DNA from: DIGJ01 sp031553075
GTDB lineage: Bacteria > Bacillota > Clostridia > Lachnospirales > Lachnospiraceae
DNA: 64,000 nucleotides
Assembly (NCBI GenBank): GCA_031553075.1
Contig: JAVBLX010000028.1
Coordinates: 1-64,000, forward strand
Direction of reading: 5' to 3'
Shown: piece after piece, positions 18,170 to 27,335 of the stretch
Layout of the letters: each line of letters starts with the position of its first letter
Numbering within the stretch: position 1 is the first letter of the stretch
Position numbers and translations under genes: made by a program
Notes under the pieces: model-generated
Told to the model about the DNA's origin: nothing
What the model saw: only the letters and a program-made list of their open reading frames with translations
Database searches by the model: none

Positions 18170-19702
18170 ATGAGACAATATGAAACATTTGAACTTGTTT
18201 TGCAGGGAGAGGAACCGAAGGGCTCCTTTGTAGAGGTAGCATTAACAGCAGAGTTTACATTAAATGGTAACATAACAGAGGTAAAGGGTTTTTATGCTGG
18301 AAACGGAGTCTACAAGGTTCGCTTTTATCCCAAACATGCAGGAAACTATCATTATAAGGTAACCGGCCCGGCAACCGCAGAAGGGGATGTGGTTTGTGAA
18401 CCAACAAGCAAATCAGGACATGGCATGGTACAGGCAGTTGGAACTCATTTTCGGTATGAAGACGGTACATGGTTCTACCCTTTTGGGACTACAATATACG
18501 CTTTAGTACATCAGGAACAGGCATTAATCGACCAGACAATGGAGACTTTAAAAACCTCCCCCTTTAACAAGATTCGCATGTGTATGTTTCCAAAACATTA
18601 TGACTATAATCACAATGATCCATTATTTTTTCCATTTGAAAAGGCTGGGGATCAACAATGGGATACTCATAAACCCTGTTTTGAATACTGGGATGAGCTG
18701 GAACGGCGGATCAAACAGCTTGATGAAATGGACGTTCAATGTGATTTGATTCTTTTCCATCCATATGACTGCTGGGGTTTTTCTAAGCTGCCAATGGAGG
18801 ATGCGCTTATTTATCTGGATTATGCAGTTAGAAGGCTTTCCACCTTTCCGAATGTATGGTGGAGTTTGGCTAATGAATATGATTTGATGCCAAATTATCA
18901 GCTGGCGGATTGGGAAAAGTTTGCCAAATATATTCATGACGCGGATGTGTATGGTCATCTTTTAAGTAATCATCAATGCTTTCTGGCATGGGATTTTTCT
19001 AACAAGGATACGACTCATATTTGCCATCAGCTTAAGAATATTGATACTATCTGTGATGACATGGAAGCATATCAAAAGCCGTGCATGATTGATGAATGTC
19101 GCTATGAAGGAAATCTGATTTATGAATGGGGCAACATATCAGCCTTTGAGATGGTAAACCGTTTCTGGAAAATTGTTACACAGGGAGGATATTGTACCCA
19201 CGGTGAAGTGTATATGAGTGAGGATGATATTTTATGGTGGGCCAAAGGCGGTGTCTTAAAAGGTGAAAGTCCAAAGCGGATTGGATTCTTAAAGGATATT
19301 GTGGACTCCTTGCCAGGTCCCATTGAATTTGCCGGAGATTTGGTTCCGGTAAAGAGCAGGGAAGCGTTTGAAGCAATGAAAAGCCAGGGGGTTCCAGGTA
19401 TGGAGGAAAATTCATTCTTTCAATCGATTCTTCGACTCACATGGGAACAAGCATCTGAAATATTCCGTAGTTTAAGAAAGTTCTTGGGTCGGGTAGGGGA
19501 TGAGGTTTTTTTGCTTTATCTTGAAAATCAATGCGCATCCATTGGGGAGCTTGTTCTTCCAGAGGAAGGAAGCTATGATGTGGAAGTGATTGATGCATGG
19601 GAAATGACCCGGATGAAAGTTCTTTCAGGTGTCAATGGTAAGATTCAGGTCACATTGCCTGGCAAGGAAGGGATTGCACTGCTGGCAAAGAAATGTGACT
19701 AA
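18170..19702 (+). CDS. DUF5060/DUF4038/DUF5605 glycosidase-like protein (copy 1)
   Basis: The 510-residue protein has an N-terminal DUF5060-like beta domain (1-90, ending in FYAGNGVYKVRFYPKHAGNYHYKV). A DUF4038-type TIM barrel follows (about 100-400), then a small DUF5605-like C-terminal beta domain (EVIDAWEMTRMKVLSG). Candidate acid/base E236 lies in WWSLANEYD and candidate nucleophile E309 in DECRYEG, the spacing expected of clan GH-A-like enzymes. DUF4038 is related to the apiosidase family GH140, but this subgroup has, to my knowledge, no settled activity. There is no signal peptide. GAAGGAG lies 9 bp upstream. Two close paralogues are at 22107 and 63147. It is co-transcribed with the GH78 at 19721. 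Confidence 0.75.
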   Translation: MRQYETFELVLQGEEPKGSFVEVALTAEFTLNGNITEVKGFYAGNGVYKVRFYPKHAGNYHYKVTGPATAEGDVVCEPTSKSGHGMVQAVGTHFRYEDGTWFYPFGTTIYALVHQEQALIDQTMETLKTSPFNKIRMCMFPKHYDYNHNDPLFFPFEKAGDQQWDTHKPCFEYWDELERRIKQLDEMDVQCDLILFHPYDCWGFSKLPMEDALIYLDYAVRRLSTFPNVWWSLANEYDLMPNYQLADWEKFAKYIHDADVYGHLLSNHQCFLAWDFSNKDTTHICHQLKNIDTICDDMEAYQKPCMIDECRYEGNLIYEWGNISAFEMVNRFWKIVTQGGYCTHGEVYMSEDDILWWAKGGVLKGESPKRIGFLKDIVDSLPGPIEFAGDLVPVKSREAFEAMKSQGVPGMEENSFFQSILRLTWEQASEIFRSLRKFLGRVGDEVFLLYLENQCASIGELVLPEEGSYDVEVIDAWEMTRMKVLSGVNGKIQVTLPGKEGIALLAKKCD

Positions 19703-19720
19703 GAAAAGAGGAAATTAAAT

Positions 19721-22015
19721 ATGTTTAATTTTAAATCAAATTGGATTTGGATTCCGGACTGGAATGTAGAGGATAAAGAGGAACCCAGAATCATTCTTTT
19801 TCGTAAAAAAATAGAACTTCACCAGATACCTGAAAAAGCAGAGGTGCAGATATCCGCTGATTCAAGATACAAATTATATGTAAACCAGCAACTGGTGGAA
19901 ATTGGACCAAGTAAGGGTGATAATCAAATCTGGTATTATGATACGGTCGATCTTGCACCGTACCTTGTTGCTGGAATAAATATATTGTCAGTCGTTGTTT
20001 TACGCTATCCCCTGGAGCATTCCAAAGGTAACCATGGAATATTTCGAACACAGACACCGGGACTCTACATGGTTGGAGAATGTGGGAATGGACAGGGTGA
20101 AGAAGTAAGCTTATCAGCGGATGAGGACTGGCGTTGCACACGAGAGTCAAACGTAAAACTGGTTCAGGAAGCAATGGGGTTTGCACCCCTTTACATTCTG
20201 GAGGAAGCTTCTGGCAATTCAGATACCTTTGGTTGGATGGGAGCGGATTATGACGATGAAAAATGGCAAAAAGCAGTTGATTTAGGCTTTGGTGTTGGAA
20301 GTAAAGCAGTCAGTCCAGGAAATATCCATGCCAGAACCATTCCCTACATGACGAAAATATCCAGAACCTTTGAAGGTATTTTTGTAAAAAGACAATCGGA
20401 AGCGACCGTGGATGAGTGGAATGGAATGCTGAAAGGAAGGAAATCTCTTGTGATTCAGCCTGGGAAAAAAGAGATTGTTGAAATCAATGCAGGCGAATTA
20501 ATGACAGGATTTTTGAAATTATCCTTAAGCGGTGGTGCTGGAACGACCATTAAGATTCTCCAGTCAGAAGGATATGTTCATCCTAAAGAACCGGATGCCC
20601 ACCCCTTTGCCTTACCGAAAAAGACCGACCGATTAGATTACATAAATGGTGTGTTGGATGGATTTACTGATACCTATCAGGTAGCTGGTTTGGGAGTAAA
20701 AGAGCGACCAGAAGTTTACGAGCCTTTCTGGTTTCGTACCTTTCGTTTTATCCAGCTTGAAATTCAAACGGCGGCAGAACCACTAAATATAGAGGCCTTT
20801 GACTATCAGGAAACAGGCTACCCTCTGGAAGTAAAAACCTGGGTAAAGACTTCCGATGACACCATGGCAGGAATCTGGGATATCAGTGAAAGAAGCTTAA
20901 AAAGATGCATGCATGAAACCTATGAAGATTGTCCATTTTATGAACAGCTTCAATATGCCATGGATACCAGATCTCAGATTCTTTATACCTATATGACAGC
21001 AGCGGATGATCGACTGGCGCGTAAATGCTTTGATGATTTCAGACGTTCACAGCGTTACGACGGAATGACCAACTGCAGTTACCCAAGCTATGGTGCGAAT
21101 GTGATTCCCGGCTTTTCCATTTATTATATTATGATGTTGTATGATCACATGATGTATTTTGGTGACAAGAATTTAATTCGTTCTTACTTGCCAACCGTTG
21201 ATGGCATCTTAGAATTTTTCAATAATAATTTGTCGGAAAAAGGGATTGTTGACAAGATTGGTGACGCAATTTTCAGGCATGCTTACTGGTCTTTTATTGA
21301 CTGGACAGCACAGTGGGATAGTACCAATGGAGTTCCCAGTGCTACAACCCGCGGTTCGATCACGATGGAAAGTCTTTTGTATATCATGGGTCTGGAACAT
21401 GGGGCTAAATTGGCTCATTATGTTGGTAGAGAAGGAATAGCGAAGGAGTACGAAAGCCGGGCAGAGCAGGTGAAAAACGCCATTCGAACTCATTGTATGG
21501 GTCAAAATGGAATGCTTCAGGATGGACCAGGTATTGAAGAGTACAGTCAGCATTGTCAGGTATTTGCGATTCTGACTGATACGATTGATTTGGAGCAGGG
21601 GCAAGCAAATTTGATAAAGACTCTGGAAAATAAGCAGGACTATGCTCAATGCTCCTTTGCGATGGCATTCTATCTTTACCGAGCATTGGAAAAATGCGGA
21701 ATATATGAATACACCAATGAGCTATGGGATTTATGGCGTGATATGTTGAAAAATAACCTGACAACCTGTGTAGAGGATCCGGTAGGTCAGCGAAGCGATT
21801 GCCATGCATGGGGGGCATTAGCGCTCTATGAACTGCCGTCAGTTATACTGGGGGTACGCCCTACCAAGCCAGGGTTTGCAGAATTTGAAGTAAAGCCGGT
21901 AACTGGTCATTTTACATGGGCGGAAGGTGAGGTTGTCACACCAAAAGGAATGCTGGCAGTAAATTGGAAGAAAAATGGAGAGGAAATCCAGCTTTCTTAT
22001 CATTTAAATGAATAA
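19721..22015 (+). CDS. GH78-like alpha-L-rhamnosidase
   Basis: The 764-residue protein has an N-terminal carbohydrate-binding-like beta domain (ISADSRYKLYVNQQLVEIGPSKG), a second beta domain, and an (alpha/alpha)6 barrel from about residue 370. The barrel carries the catalytic-site motif D403-C-P-F-Y-E408; typical members read DCPxRE, so the Arg is replaced by Tyr while both acids stay. Further landmarks are SFIDWTAQWD, VEDPVGQRSDCHAWGA and a C-terminal beta sheet. There is no signal peptide, so it should release rhamnose from imported glycosides in the cytoplasm. It lies between two DUF5605 paralogues, suggesting that they trim the same molecule. Confidence 0.82.
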   Translation: MFNFKSNWIWIPDWNVEDKEEPRIILFRKKIELHQIPEKAEVQISADSRYKLYVNQQLVEIGPSKGDNQIWYYDTVDLAPYLVAGINILSVVVLRYPLEHSKGNHGIFRTQTPGLYMVGECGNGQGEEVSLSADEDWRCTRESNVKLVQEAMGFAPLYILEEASGNSDTFGWMGADYDDEKWQKAVDLGFGVGSKAVSPGNIHARTIPYMTKISRTFEGIFVKRQSEATVDEWNGMLKGRKSLVIQPGKKEIVEINAGELMTGFLKLSLSGGAGTTIKILQSEGYVHPKEPDAHPFALPKKTDRLDYINGVLDGFTDTYQVAGLGVKERPEVYEPFWFRTFRFIQLEIQTAAEPLNIEAFDYQETGYPLEVKTWVKTSDDTMAGIWDISERSLKRCMHETYEDCPFYEQLQYAMDTRSQILYTYMTAADDRLARKCFDDFRRSQRYDGMTNCSYPSYGANVIPGFSIYYIMMLYDHMMYFGDKNLIRSYLPTVDGILEFFNNNLSEKGIVDKIGDAIFRHAYWSFIDWTAQWDSTNGVPSATTRGSITMESLLYIMGLEHGAKLAHYVGREGIAKEYESRAEQVKNAIRTHCMGQNGMLQDGPGIEEYSQHCQVFAILTDTIDLEQGQANLIKTLENKQDYAQCSFAMAFYLYRALEKCGIYEYTNELWDLWRDMLKNNLTTCVEDPVGQRSDCHAWGALALYELPSVILGVRPTKPGFAEFEVKPVTGHFTWAEGEVVTPKGMLAVNWKKNGEEIQLSYHLNE

Positions 22016-22031
22016 TTATCCCACAAAGCAA

Positions 22032-22068
22032 ACAGAGATGTTACATAATTGGTAGCATCTCTGTTTTA
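22032..22068 (+). terminator. Terminator after the GH78 gene
   Basis: ACAGAGATG (22032-22040) pairs perfectly with CATCTCTGT (22056-22064), followed by TTTT. Only ~40 bp remain before the next gene and no promoter is visible there, so this may act as a partial terminator that lowers expression of the second DUF5605 gene. Confidence 0.7.
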
Positions 22069-22106
22069 TACAAATATGTGCAGTTGTGAGCTGAAAGGAG
22101 TTAATA

Positions 22107-23618
22107 ATGAAACAGTACGAAATGTATGAAATAAAACTGGCAGGAAAGGAACCTGACAACTCTTTTGTCGAGATTGAGATGAAAGCAGAGTTTGAAAAAG
22201 ACGGAAAGATTACTTGTGTAATGGGTTTTTATGCGGGTGATGGTATTTATGCTGTACGCTTTTATCCGGAAGAAGCAGGGACATACCATTATAATATAAA
22301 AGGAGCAGTTGCAGCGTCCGGGGAATTAGAGTGTAAACCAGCGGAAGAAAATCGACATGGAATTGTACGAGCAGAAGGTACTCATTTTCAAAATGCAGAC
22401 GGAACTTGGTTCTATCCATTTGGAACGACGGTATATGCCTTGGTTCATCAGGAAGAAGCTCTAGTTAATCAGACGATGGAAACGCTGCGGCAGGCACCTT
22501 TTAATAAGATTCGCATCTGTATTTTCCCCAAAGATGCAGATTATAATCACAATGATCCATCTTATTATGCTTTTGAAAAAAAGAATGAGGAATGGGATGT
22601 GCACCATCCTTGTTTTCGGTTCTGGGATGATTTGGAAAGCAGAATCAGACAGTTGAACGAAATGGGCATTCAGTGTGACTTAATCTTACTCCACCCCTAT
22701 GACCGTTGGCAATTTTCAAAGCTTACAAGAGAGCAGGTTTTCGTGTATCTGGATTATGTAACCAGACGACTATCCGCATTTCCAAATATCTGGTGGAGTC
22801 TGGCAAATGAATATGACTTACTGAATTATGAAAAAGAAGATTGGGAATGCTTTGCAGATTTTCTCCATCAAAATGACCCATATGGGCATCTTCTGAGCAA
22901 TCATAATATGATTCAGCATTGGGATTTTTCCAATAAGGACACTACCCATATTTGTCTGCAAATCAAGAATATAGATAACATCAGCAGAAAGATTACAGAG
23001 TTTCAGAAGCCTCTGATGGTCGATGAATGCCGTTACGAGGGAAATGTTCCTATGGAATGGGGAAATATTTCAGGTTTTGAAATGGCAGATCGTTTCTGGA
23101 AAATATGTATGCAAGGTGGGTACTGCACTCATGGAGAAACCTTTCTAAATGATGTAGAAGTTCTCTGGTGGAGCAAGGGTGGCTCCTTAATCGGCGAGAG
23201 CCCTGCAAGAATAGGATTTCTGCGGAGCATACTGGAAGAATTGCCAGGACCATTATCCTTCGGTGGGAAGGATATGACAGAAGCAACCGTGGAAGAGCAA
23301 AAGAAATATATGCCCGAAGAGATGAAAAAGAGTCCATTTTACAAAACCATGCTCTCTGCTTCATGGGAAGAATTAAATGACTTGCTATCCGCCAATCGAG
23401 AATTTATTGCCATCTGTGGTGAAGATGCTTATATAAAATATTTTAGCAGGAAGCAAACCTGTATAGGGATATTGGATTTACCGGAGAACGGAGCATATGA
23501 AGTAGAAGTGATTGATATGTGGGAAATGACAAGGAAAAAAGTTCTTACTAATGTCAATGGACACCTGGAAATAAAACTTCCAGGGAAAGAAGGTATTGCA
23601 ATTCTTGCGCGACGATGA
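22107..23618 (+). CDS. DUF5060/DUF4038/DUF5605 glycosidase-like protein (copy 2)
   Basis: The 503-residue paralogue of the protein at 18170 has the same three-domain layout and nearly identical landmarks: FYPEEAGTYHY, PFGTTVYALVHQEEA, NKIRICIFPKDADYNHND, E235 in WWSLANEYD, E307 in DECRYEG, and EVIDMWEMTRKKVL near the C-terminus. It has no signal peptide. GAAAGGAG lies ~9 bp upstream. Its position after a terminator hairpin suggests read-through expression. Retention of both paralogues in one operon argues for slightly different substrates rather than simple redundancy, but this is inference. Confidence 0.75.
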   Translation: MKQYEMYEIKLAGKEPDNSFVEIEMKAEFEKDGKITCVMGFYAGDGIYAVRFYPEEAGTYHYNIKGAVAASGELECKPAEENRHGIVRAEGTHFQNADGTWFYPFGTTVYALVHQEEALVNQTMETLRQAPFNKIRICIFPKDADYNHNDPSYYAFEKKNEEWDVHHPCFRFWDDLESRIRQLNEMGIQCDLILLHPYDRWQFSKLTREQVFVYLDYVTRRLSAFPNIWWSLANEYDLLNYEKEDWECFADFLHQNDPYGHLLSNHNMIQHWDFSNKDTTHICLQIKNIDNISRKITEFQKPLMVDECRYEGNVPMEWGNISGFEMADRFWKICMQGGYCTHGETFLNDVEVLWWSKGGSLIGESPARIGFLRSILEELPGPLSFGGKDMTEATVEEQKKYMPEEMKKSPFYKTMLSASWEELNDLLSANREFIAICGEDAYIKYFSRKQTCIGILDLPENGAYEVEVIDMWEMTRKKVLTNVNGHLEIKLPGKEGIAILARR

Positions 23619-23712
23619 AAAAACATAGTGGTGCAATCTTTTAGATGAGAGATTAAGAGAGATGAAACAGTTCTTATAATGCCAATGGATACAGAAATGG
23701 AGTTGATTATTA

Positions 23713-24426
23713 ATGATACAAATAGCTATCGTAGAAGATGAACGTGAGTATTCGGAACAATTAAAGGAATATTTAGAAAAATATCAGAGTGAATTAAAGG
23801 AATCATTTCAGATAATGCTGTTTTCCGATGGCGATGAGATTGTTGAAAACTATCGCGGAGAGTTTGATATTATCCTAATGGATATCGAAATGCGTTTCAT
23901 GGATGGTATGACGACTGCAGAGCAGATTCGCAAGGTGGATCATGAGGTCATCATTATTTTCATTACCAATATGGCTCAATACGCAATCCAGGGATACGCG
24001 GTAGATGCGTTGGACTATGTATTGAAACCAGTGTCATACTTTGCGTTTACGCAGCGGCTGGGACGGGCAATTGCGCGTATGAAGAAGCGGGTAAAGGAGT
24101 ATATGACGATTAATGCCAAGAACAGTGTCAGTCGCATTCCGATTTCAGATATATACTGGATTGAAAGTCAGGGACATCGCTTGATTTATCATACCGTACA
24201 TGAGCAATATGAATCCACATGCAATTCTATGAAAGAAATCGAGGAAAAGTTAAAAGGTGAAAACTTTTTCCGATGTAATAAAGGTTATTTGGTGAACTTA
24301 GCACATGTAAAGGGTATCCAGGAAGGATATGCAATTGTATGTGACAGTAAATTACTAATTAGCAGGAACAGGAAAAGTGAGTTTCAGAAAGCATTAACTA
24401 ACTATGTGGGGGAGGTTATCAAATGA
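23713..24426 (+). CDS. LytTR-family response regulator (AgrA/LytR-like)
   Basis: The 237-residue protein has a receiver domain (1-120) with acidic E8/D9, phospho-acceptor D57 in LMDIEM, T85 and K105 in DYVLKPV. A LytTR DNA-binding domain follows (about 130-237), with YWIESQGHRLIYH and FFRCNKGYLVNLAHV. Such regulators bind paired boxes of the form [TA][AC][CA]GTTN[AG][TG] about two helical turns apart. A matching pair lies at 25762-25794, in front of the GH43/GH3 operon immediately downstream. Its own promoter may include TATAAT at 23675-23680 with one ACAGTTCTT box just upstream. It overlaps the kinase gene by 4 bp (ATGA). Confidence 0.92.
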   Translation: MIQIAIVEDEREYSEQLKEYLEKYQSELKESFQIMLFSDGDEIVENYRGEFDIILMDIEMRFMDGMTTAEQIRKVDHEVIIIFITNMAQYAIQGYAVDALDYVLKPVSYFAFTQRLGRAIARMKKRVKEYMTINAKNSVSRIPISDIYWIESQGHRLIYHTVHEQYESTCNSMKEIEEKLKGENFFRCNKGYLVNLAHVKGIQEGYAIVCDSKLLISRNRKSEFQKALTNYVGEVIK

Positions 24427-25751
24427 ATTTTGTAGGTGCCATTCCGGACATTCCCAAAGTATATACGGCACTTGCAGAATGGCTTGCATGTGTACTGTAT
24501 ATTGTTTTATGCAATAAAAGCAAGATATGTAAAAAAGATGGAATGGTGTTATCTGTGTTACTGGGAATGCTGGTGTTTGTGCAGATAGTCATTGGAGTTA
24601 TCCCAACCTTGCTTTGGATTCCAGGAATGATAGTTGCGTTAGCAATTATGTTTATCGCCATATGGACTTGCTGTGATTTTTCAAAAATAACAGCTGGCTA
24701 TTGGCTGGTCAGGGCTTTTGTACTGGCTGAATTAGCCGCTTCATTAGAATGGCAGCTATATTATTTTTTCTCCGATAAGTATAAATTTGATCCGATATGG
24801 TTTCGTACTTTATTTGTAGTACTGATCTATGGGATGATTTATGGTGGCGTTTATTTATTGGAGATTTGGCAGGATAAAAAGGAACTGAGCAATAACCCGT
24901 TGAATGTTACATTAAAAGAACTCTGGTCGGCAATTGCTATCGGTATGACAACATTTATCATGAGCAACTTAAGCTATGTGTATTCGCATACCCCATTCAG
25001 CAGTCCCTTTGCAACGGAAGTGTTCAATATCCGGACACTGATTGGCTTGGGAGGGTTCGCCTTCCTCTATGCATATCATATTCAGCGTTGTGAATACCAC
25101 ATGAAAACCGAACTTGATACAATTCATAACATTTTGCAGGCACAATATGCACAATACCGACAGTCAAAAGAAAGTATCGAAATGATTAATCATAAGTATC
25201 ATGACTTAAAACATCAGATAACGGTGCTGCGCAGTGAAAGCAATCCGGATAAACGAGAAGCATATCTGGATGAAATGGAGCAGGGCATTAAGGATTATGA
25301 AGCCCAGTATAAAACGGGCAATGCGGTGTTAGATACGGTGTTAACAACAAAAAGTCTTTATTGTGCCAGACATAACATCACGCTTACCTGCGTTGCGGAT
25401 GGTTCATTGCTGAATTTCTTATATGTTATGGATATTTGTACCATTTTTGGAAATGCATTAGATAATGCAATCGAATGTGAGCTGCAAATTGCGTATGAAG
25501 AAAGAAGACTAATCCATGTTTCGGTTTCGGAGCTTCATAATTTTGTTTTGATTCGCATTGAAAATTACTTTGATGGGCAACTGGAATATAAAGATGATTT
25601 GCCGGTTACAACCAAAGCGGATAAGGAATACCATGGATTTGGGATTAAGAGCATACAGTATTCGGCACAAAAATATAATGGCTCCATTACCGTTAACGCC
25701 AAGGATAATTGGTTTGAATTAAAGATACTGATTCCACAGATAATTCAATGA
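24423..25751 (+). CDS. AgrC-like GHKL sensor histidine kinase
   Basis: The 442-residue protein starts with about six hydrophobic helices (residues 10-225) forming a membrane sensor. A helical dimerisation segment with the phospho-acceptor motif YHDLKHQ (about residue 260) and a GHKL ATPase domain follow (IFGNALDNAIEC as N-box, YHGFGIKSIQYSAQKYNG as G-box). This is the AgrC/VirS/ComD type, which in other systems often senses peptides; it has no extracytoplasmic sugar-binding domain. Its start overlaps the response regulator stop. A peptide- or membrane-sensing kinase placed inside a carbohydrate locus is unusual. The ligand cannot be predicted. Confidence 0.88.
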   Translation: MNFVGAIPDIPKVYTALAEWLACVLYIVLCNKSKICKKDGMVLSVLLGMLVFVQIVIGVIPTLLWIPGMIVALAIMFIAIWTCCDFSKITAGYWLVRAFVLAELAASLEWQLYYFFSDKYKFDPIWFRTLFVVLIYGMIYGGVYLLEIWQDKKELSNNPLNVTLKELWSAIAIGMTTFIMSNLSYVYSHTPFSSPFATEVFNIRTLIGLGGFAFLYAYHIQRCEYHMKTELDTIHNILQAQYAQYRQSKESIEMINHKYHDLKHQITVLRSESNPDKREAYLDEMEQGIKDYEAQYKTGNAVLDTVLTTKSLYCARHNITLTCVADGSLLNFLYVMDICTIFGNALDNAIECELQIAYEERRLIHVSVSELHNFVLIRIENYFDGQLEYKDDLPVTTKADKEYHGFGIKSIQYSAQKYNGSITVNAKDNWFELKILIPQIIQ

Positions 25752-25761
25752 AGTATAAATT

Positions 25762-25829
25762 TACCGTTTGTGCATTAACAGTACTGTTTATGCAATAGGG
25801 ATTCATAGTAGAAAAGGTTATGCTACAAT
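25762..25829 (+). promoter_or_regulatory. LytTR-box pair and extended -10 promoter
   Basis: Direct repeats TACCGTTTGTGCA (25762-25774) and TACTGTTTATGCA (25782-25794) each contain a LytTR box: ACCGTTTGT fits the published consensus exactly and ACTGTTTAT has one mismatch. Part of this (25771-25794) is also a near-perfect palindrome. About 30 bp on lies an extended -10, TGCTACAAT (25821-25829), without a recognisable -35. This is the layout of a LytTR-activated promoter for the GH43/GH3/GtrA-like operon. Confidence 0.65.
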
Positions 25830-25866
25830 GAAGATATCTAAAAAACAAAGATGCAAGGAGGAGTGT

Positions 25867-27312
25867 ATGAAAGGACAGGCTTTTAATCCATATCTTCCCG
25901 AGAATGAGTATATACCAGACGGTGAGCCTTATGTTTTTGGTGACAGGGTATATGTGTATGGGTCTCATGACCGATTTGGAGCACCCATTTTCTGCGTGAA
26001 TGATTATGTCTGTTGGTCGGCACCGGTGGACGATCTCAGTGCTTGGAAATACGAAGGCGTAATTTACCGTAAGAAGCAGGATCCGAAAAACAAGCTGGGA
26101 CTCAGACTTTTGTTTGCTCCAGATGTAACCTGTGGAACGGATGGGCGTTATTATCTATACTACGCTTTTGATGTTATGGGAATTATGGGAGTTGCGGTGA
26201 GTGAGAGTCCGATTGGACCCTTTCAGTTCCATGATCATATACACTATCCGGATGGAACTGTTTGGGGGCGGAAAGAAAATGACCCTTTTCCGTTCGACCC
26301 GGGAGTTTTTGTGGATGATGATGGCAAGATTTACCTCTATTCCGGATTCTATGTTCCGGTTCCGGCCATTGTGACGGGAGGAAAACAGCTTCGCTTTGAA
26401 GGTGGATATGTGCTGGAGCTGGAGCCGGATATGGTGACCATCAGAAACTCACCCCAGCTGCTGTTCCCCAAAGAAGGGAAGGGGGCATATCTAAACCATG
26501 AATTCTTTGAGGCCAGTTCGATGCGTAAATACGGTGGCACTTACTATTTTGTTTATTCATCACGGCACAATCATGAGCTATGCTACGCAGTCAGCGATAA
26601 GCCCAATGGGGGATTTACCTTTGGCGGTACACTGATCAGTAATGGGGATGTCTTTCTGAATGGGAATGACGAGGAATCACAAGCTGTTAATTATCTGGGC
26701 AATAATCATGGCGGACTGCTTGAGTTAAAGGGAAAATATTATATCTTTTACCATCGGCACACCAACCGCAGTTCTTATGCAAGGCAGGCCTGTGCAGAAG
26801 AGCTGACGATGAATCCAGATGGCAGCTTTCAACAGGTGGAAATGACAAGCTGCGGGTTGAATGGAGGTCCTTTGCAAGGGAAGGGAACCTATCAGGCAAG
26901 AATTGCATGTAACCTCTGGTGGGGAACAGGAGCGGGAAGATACGATGGTAAAAGCCCGCGAACAAAGCTGGGATCCCACCCGTATTTTACCCAAGATAAA
27001 AAAGATGGAAAAGCGGATGCGAAACAGTATATTGCCAACATGGAGAATGGGGCGGTTGCCGGGTTCAAATATTTTGATTTAAAAGAAATATCGCATATTC
27101 AGGTAGAAGTTCGGGGAGAAGCAGATGGTGATATGATTGTTGCGGAGGACAAGGAATTCACACAAATTATTACCAAAATTCCAATTTGTGTACAGCGTAA
27201 ACAGGTGAAAGCAGGTGCATCGGTCAGCGGTATACAGCCGGGTGTAAAGCCGCTGTATTTTCAATATATGGGAAACGGATATGTTGATTTTATATCCTTC
27301 ACATTAGGGTGA
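25867..27312 (+). CDS. GH43 family glycosidase with C-terminal beta domain
   Basis: The 481-residue protein shows a five-bladed propeller (1-310) with the GH43 acidic triad: D18 in YIPDGEPY, D144 in PFDPGVF and E215 in EFFEASS. A CBM6-like beta domain follows (about 350-481, with IQVEVRGEADGDM and YVDFISFTLG). Activities in this family include beta-xylosidase and alpha-L-arabinofuranosidase. There is no signal peptide. I chose ATG 25867 because AAGGAGG (25855-25861) is perfectly placed; upstream in-frame ATGs at 25768 and 25828 lie in the promoter. It is first in an operon with a doubly anchored GH3 and a GtrA-like protein. Confidence 0.88.
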   Translation: MKGQAFNPYLPENEYIPDGEPYVFGDRVYVYGSHDRFGAPIFCVNDYVCWSAPVDDLSAWKYEGVIYRKKQDPKNKLGLRLLFAPDVTCGTDGRYYLYYAFDVMGIMGVAVSESPIGPFQFHDHIHYPDGTVWGRKENDPFPFDPGVFVDDDGKIYLYSGFYVPVPAIVTGGKQLRFEGGYVLELEPDMVTIRNSPQLLFPKEGKGAYLNHEFFEASSMRKYGGTYYFVYSSRHNHELCYAVSDKPNGGFTFGGTLISNGDVFLNGNDEESQAVNYLGNNHGGLLELKGKYYIFYHRHTNRSSYARQACAEELTMNPDGSFQQVEMTSCGLNGGPLQGKGTYQARIACNLWWGTGAGRYDGKSPRTKLGSHPYFTQDKKDGKADAKQYIANMENGAVAGFKYFDLKEISHIQVEVRGEADGDMIVAEDKEFTQIITKIPICVQRKQVKAGASVSGIQPGVKPLYFQYMGNGYVDFISFTLG

Positions 27313-27335
27313 AAAGGATAAGAAAAGGAGAAGTT

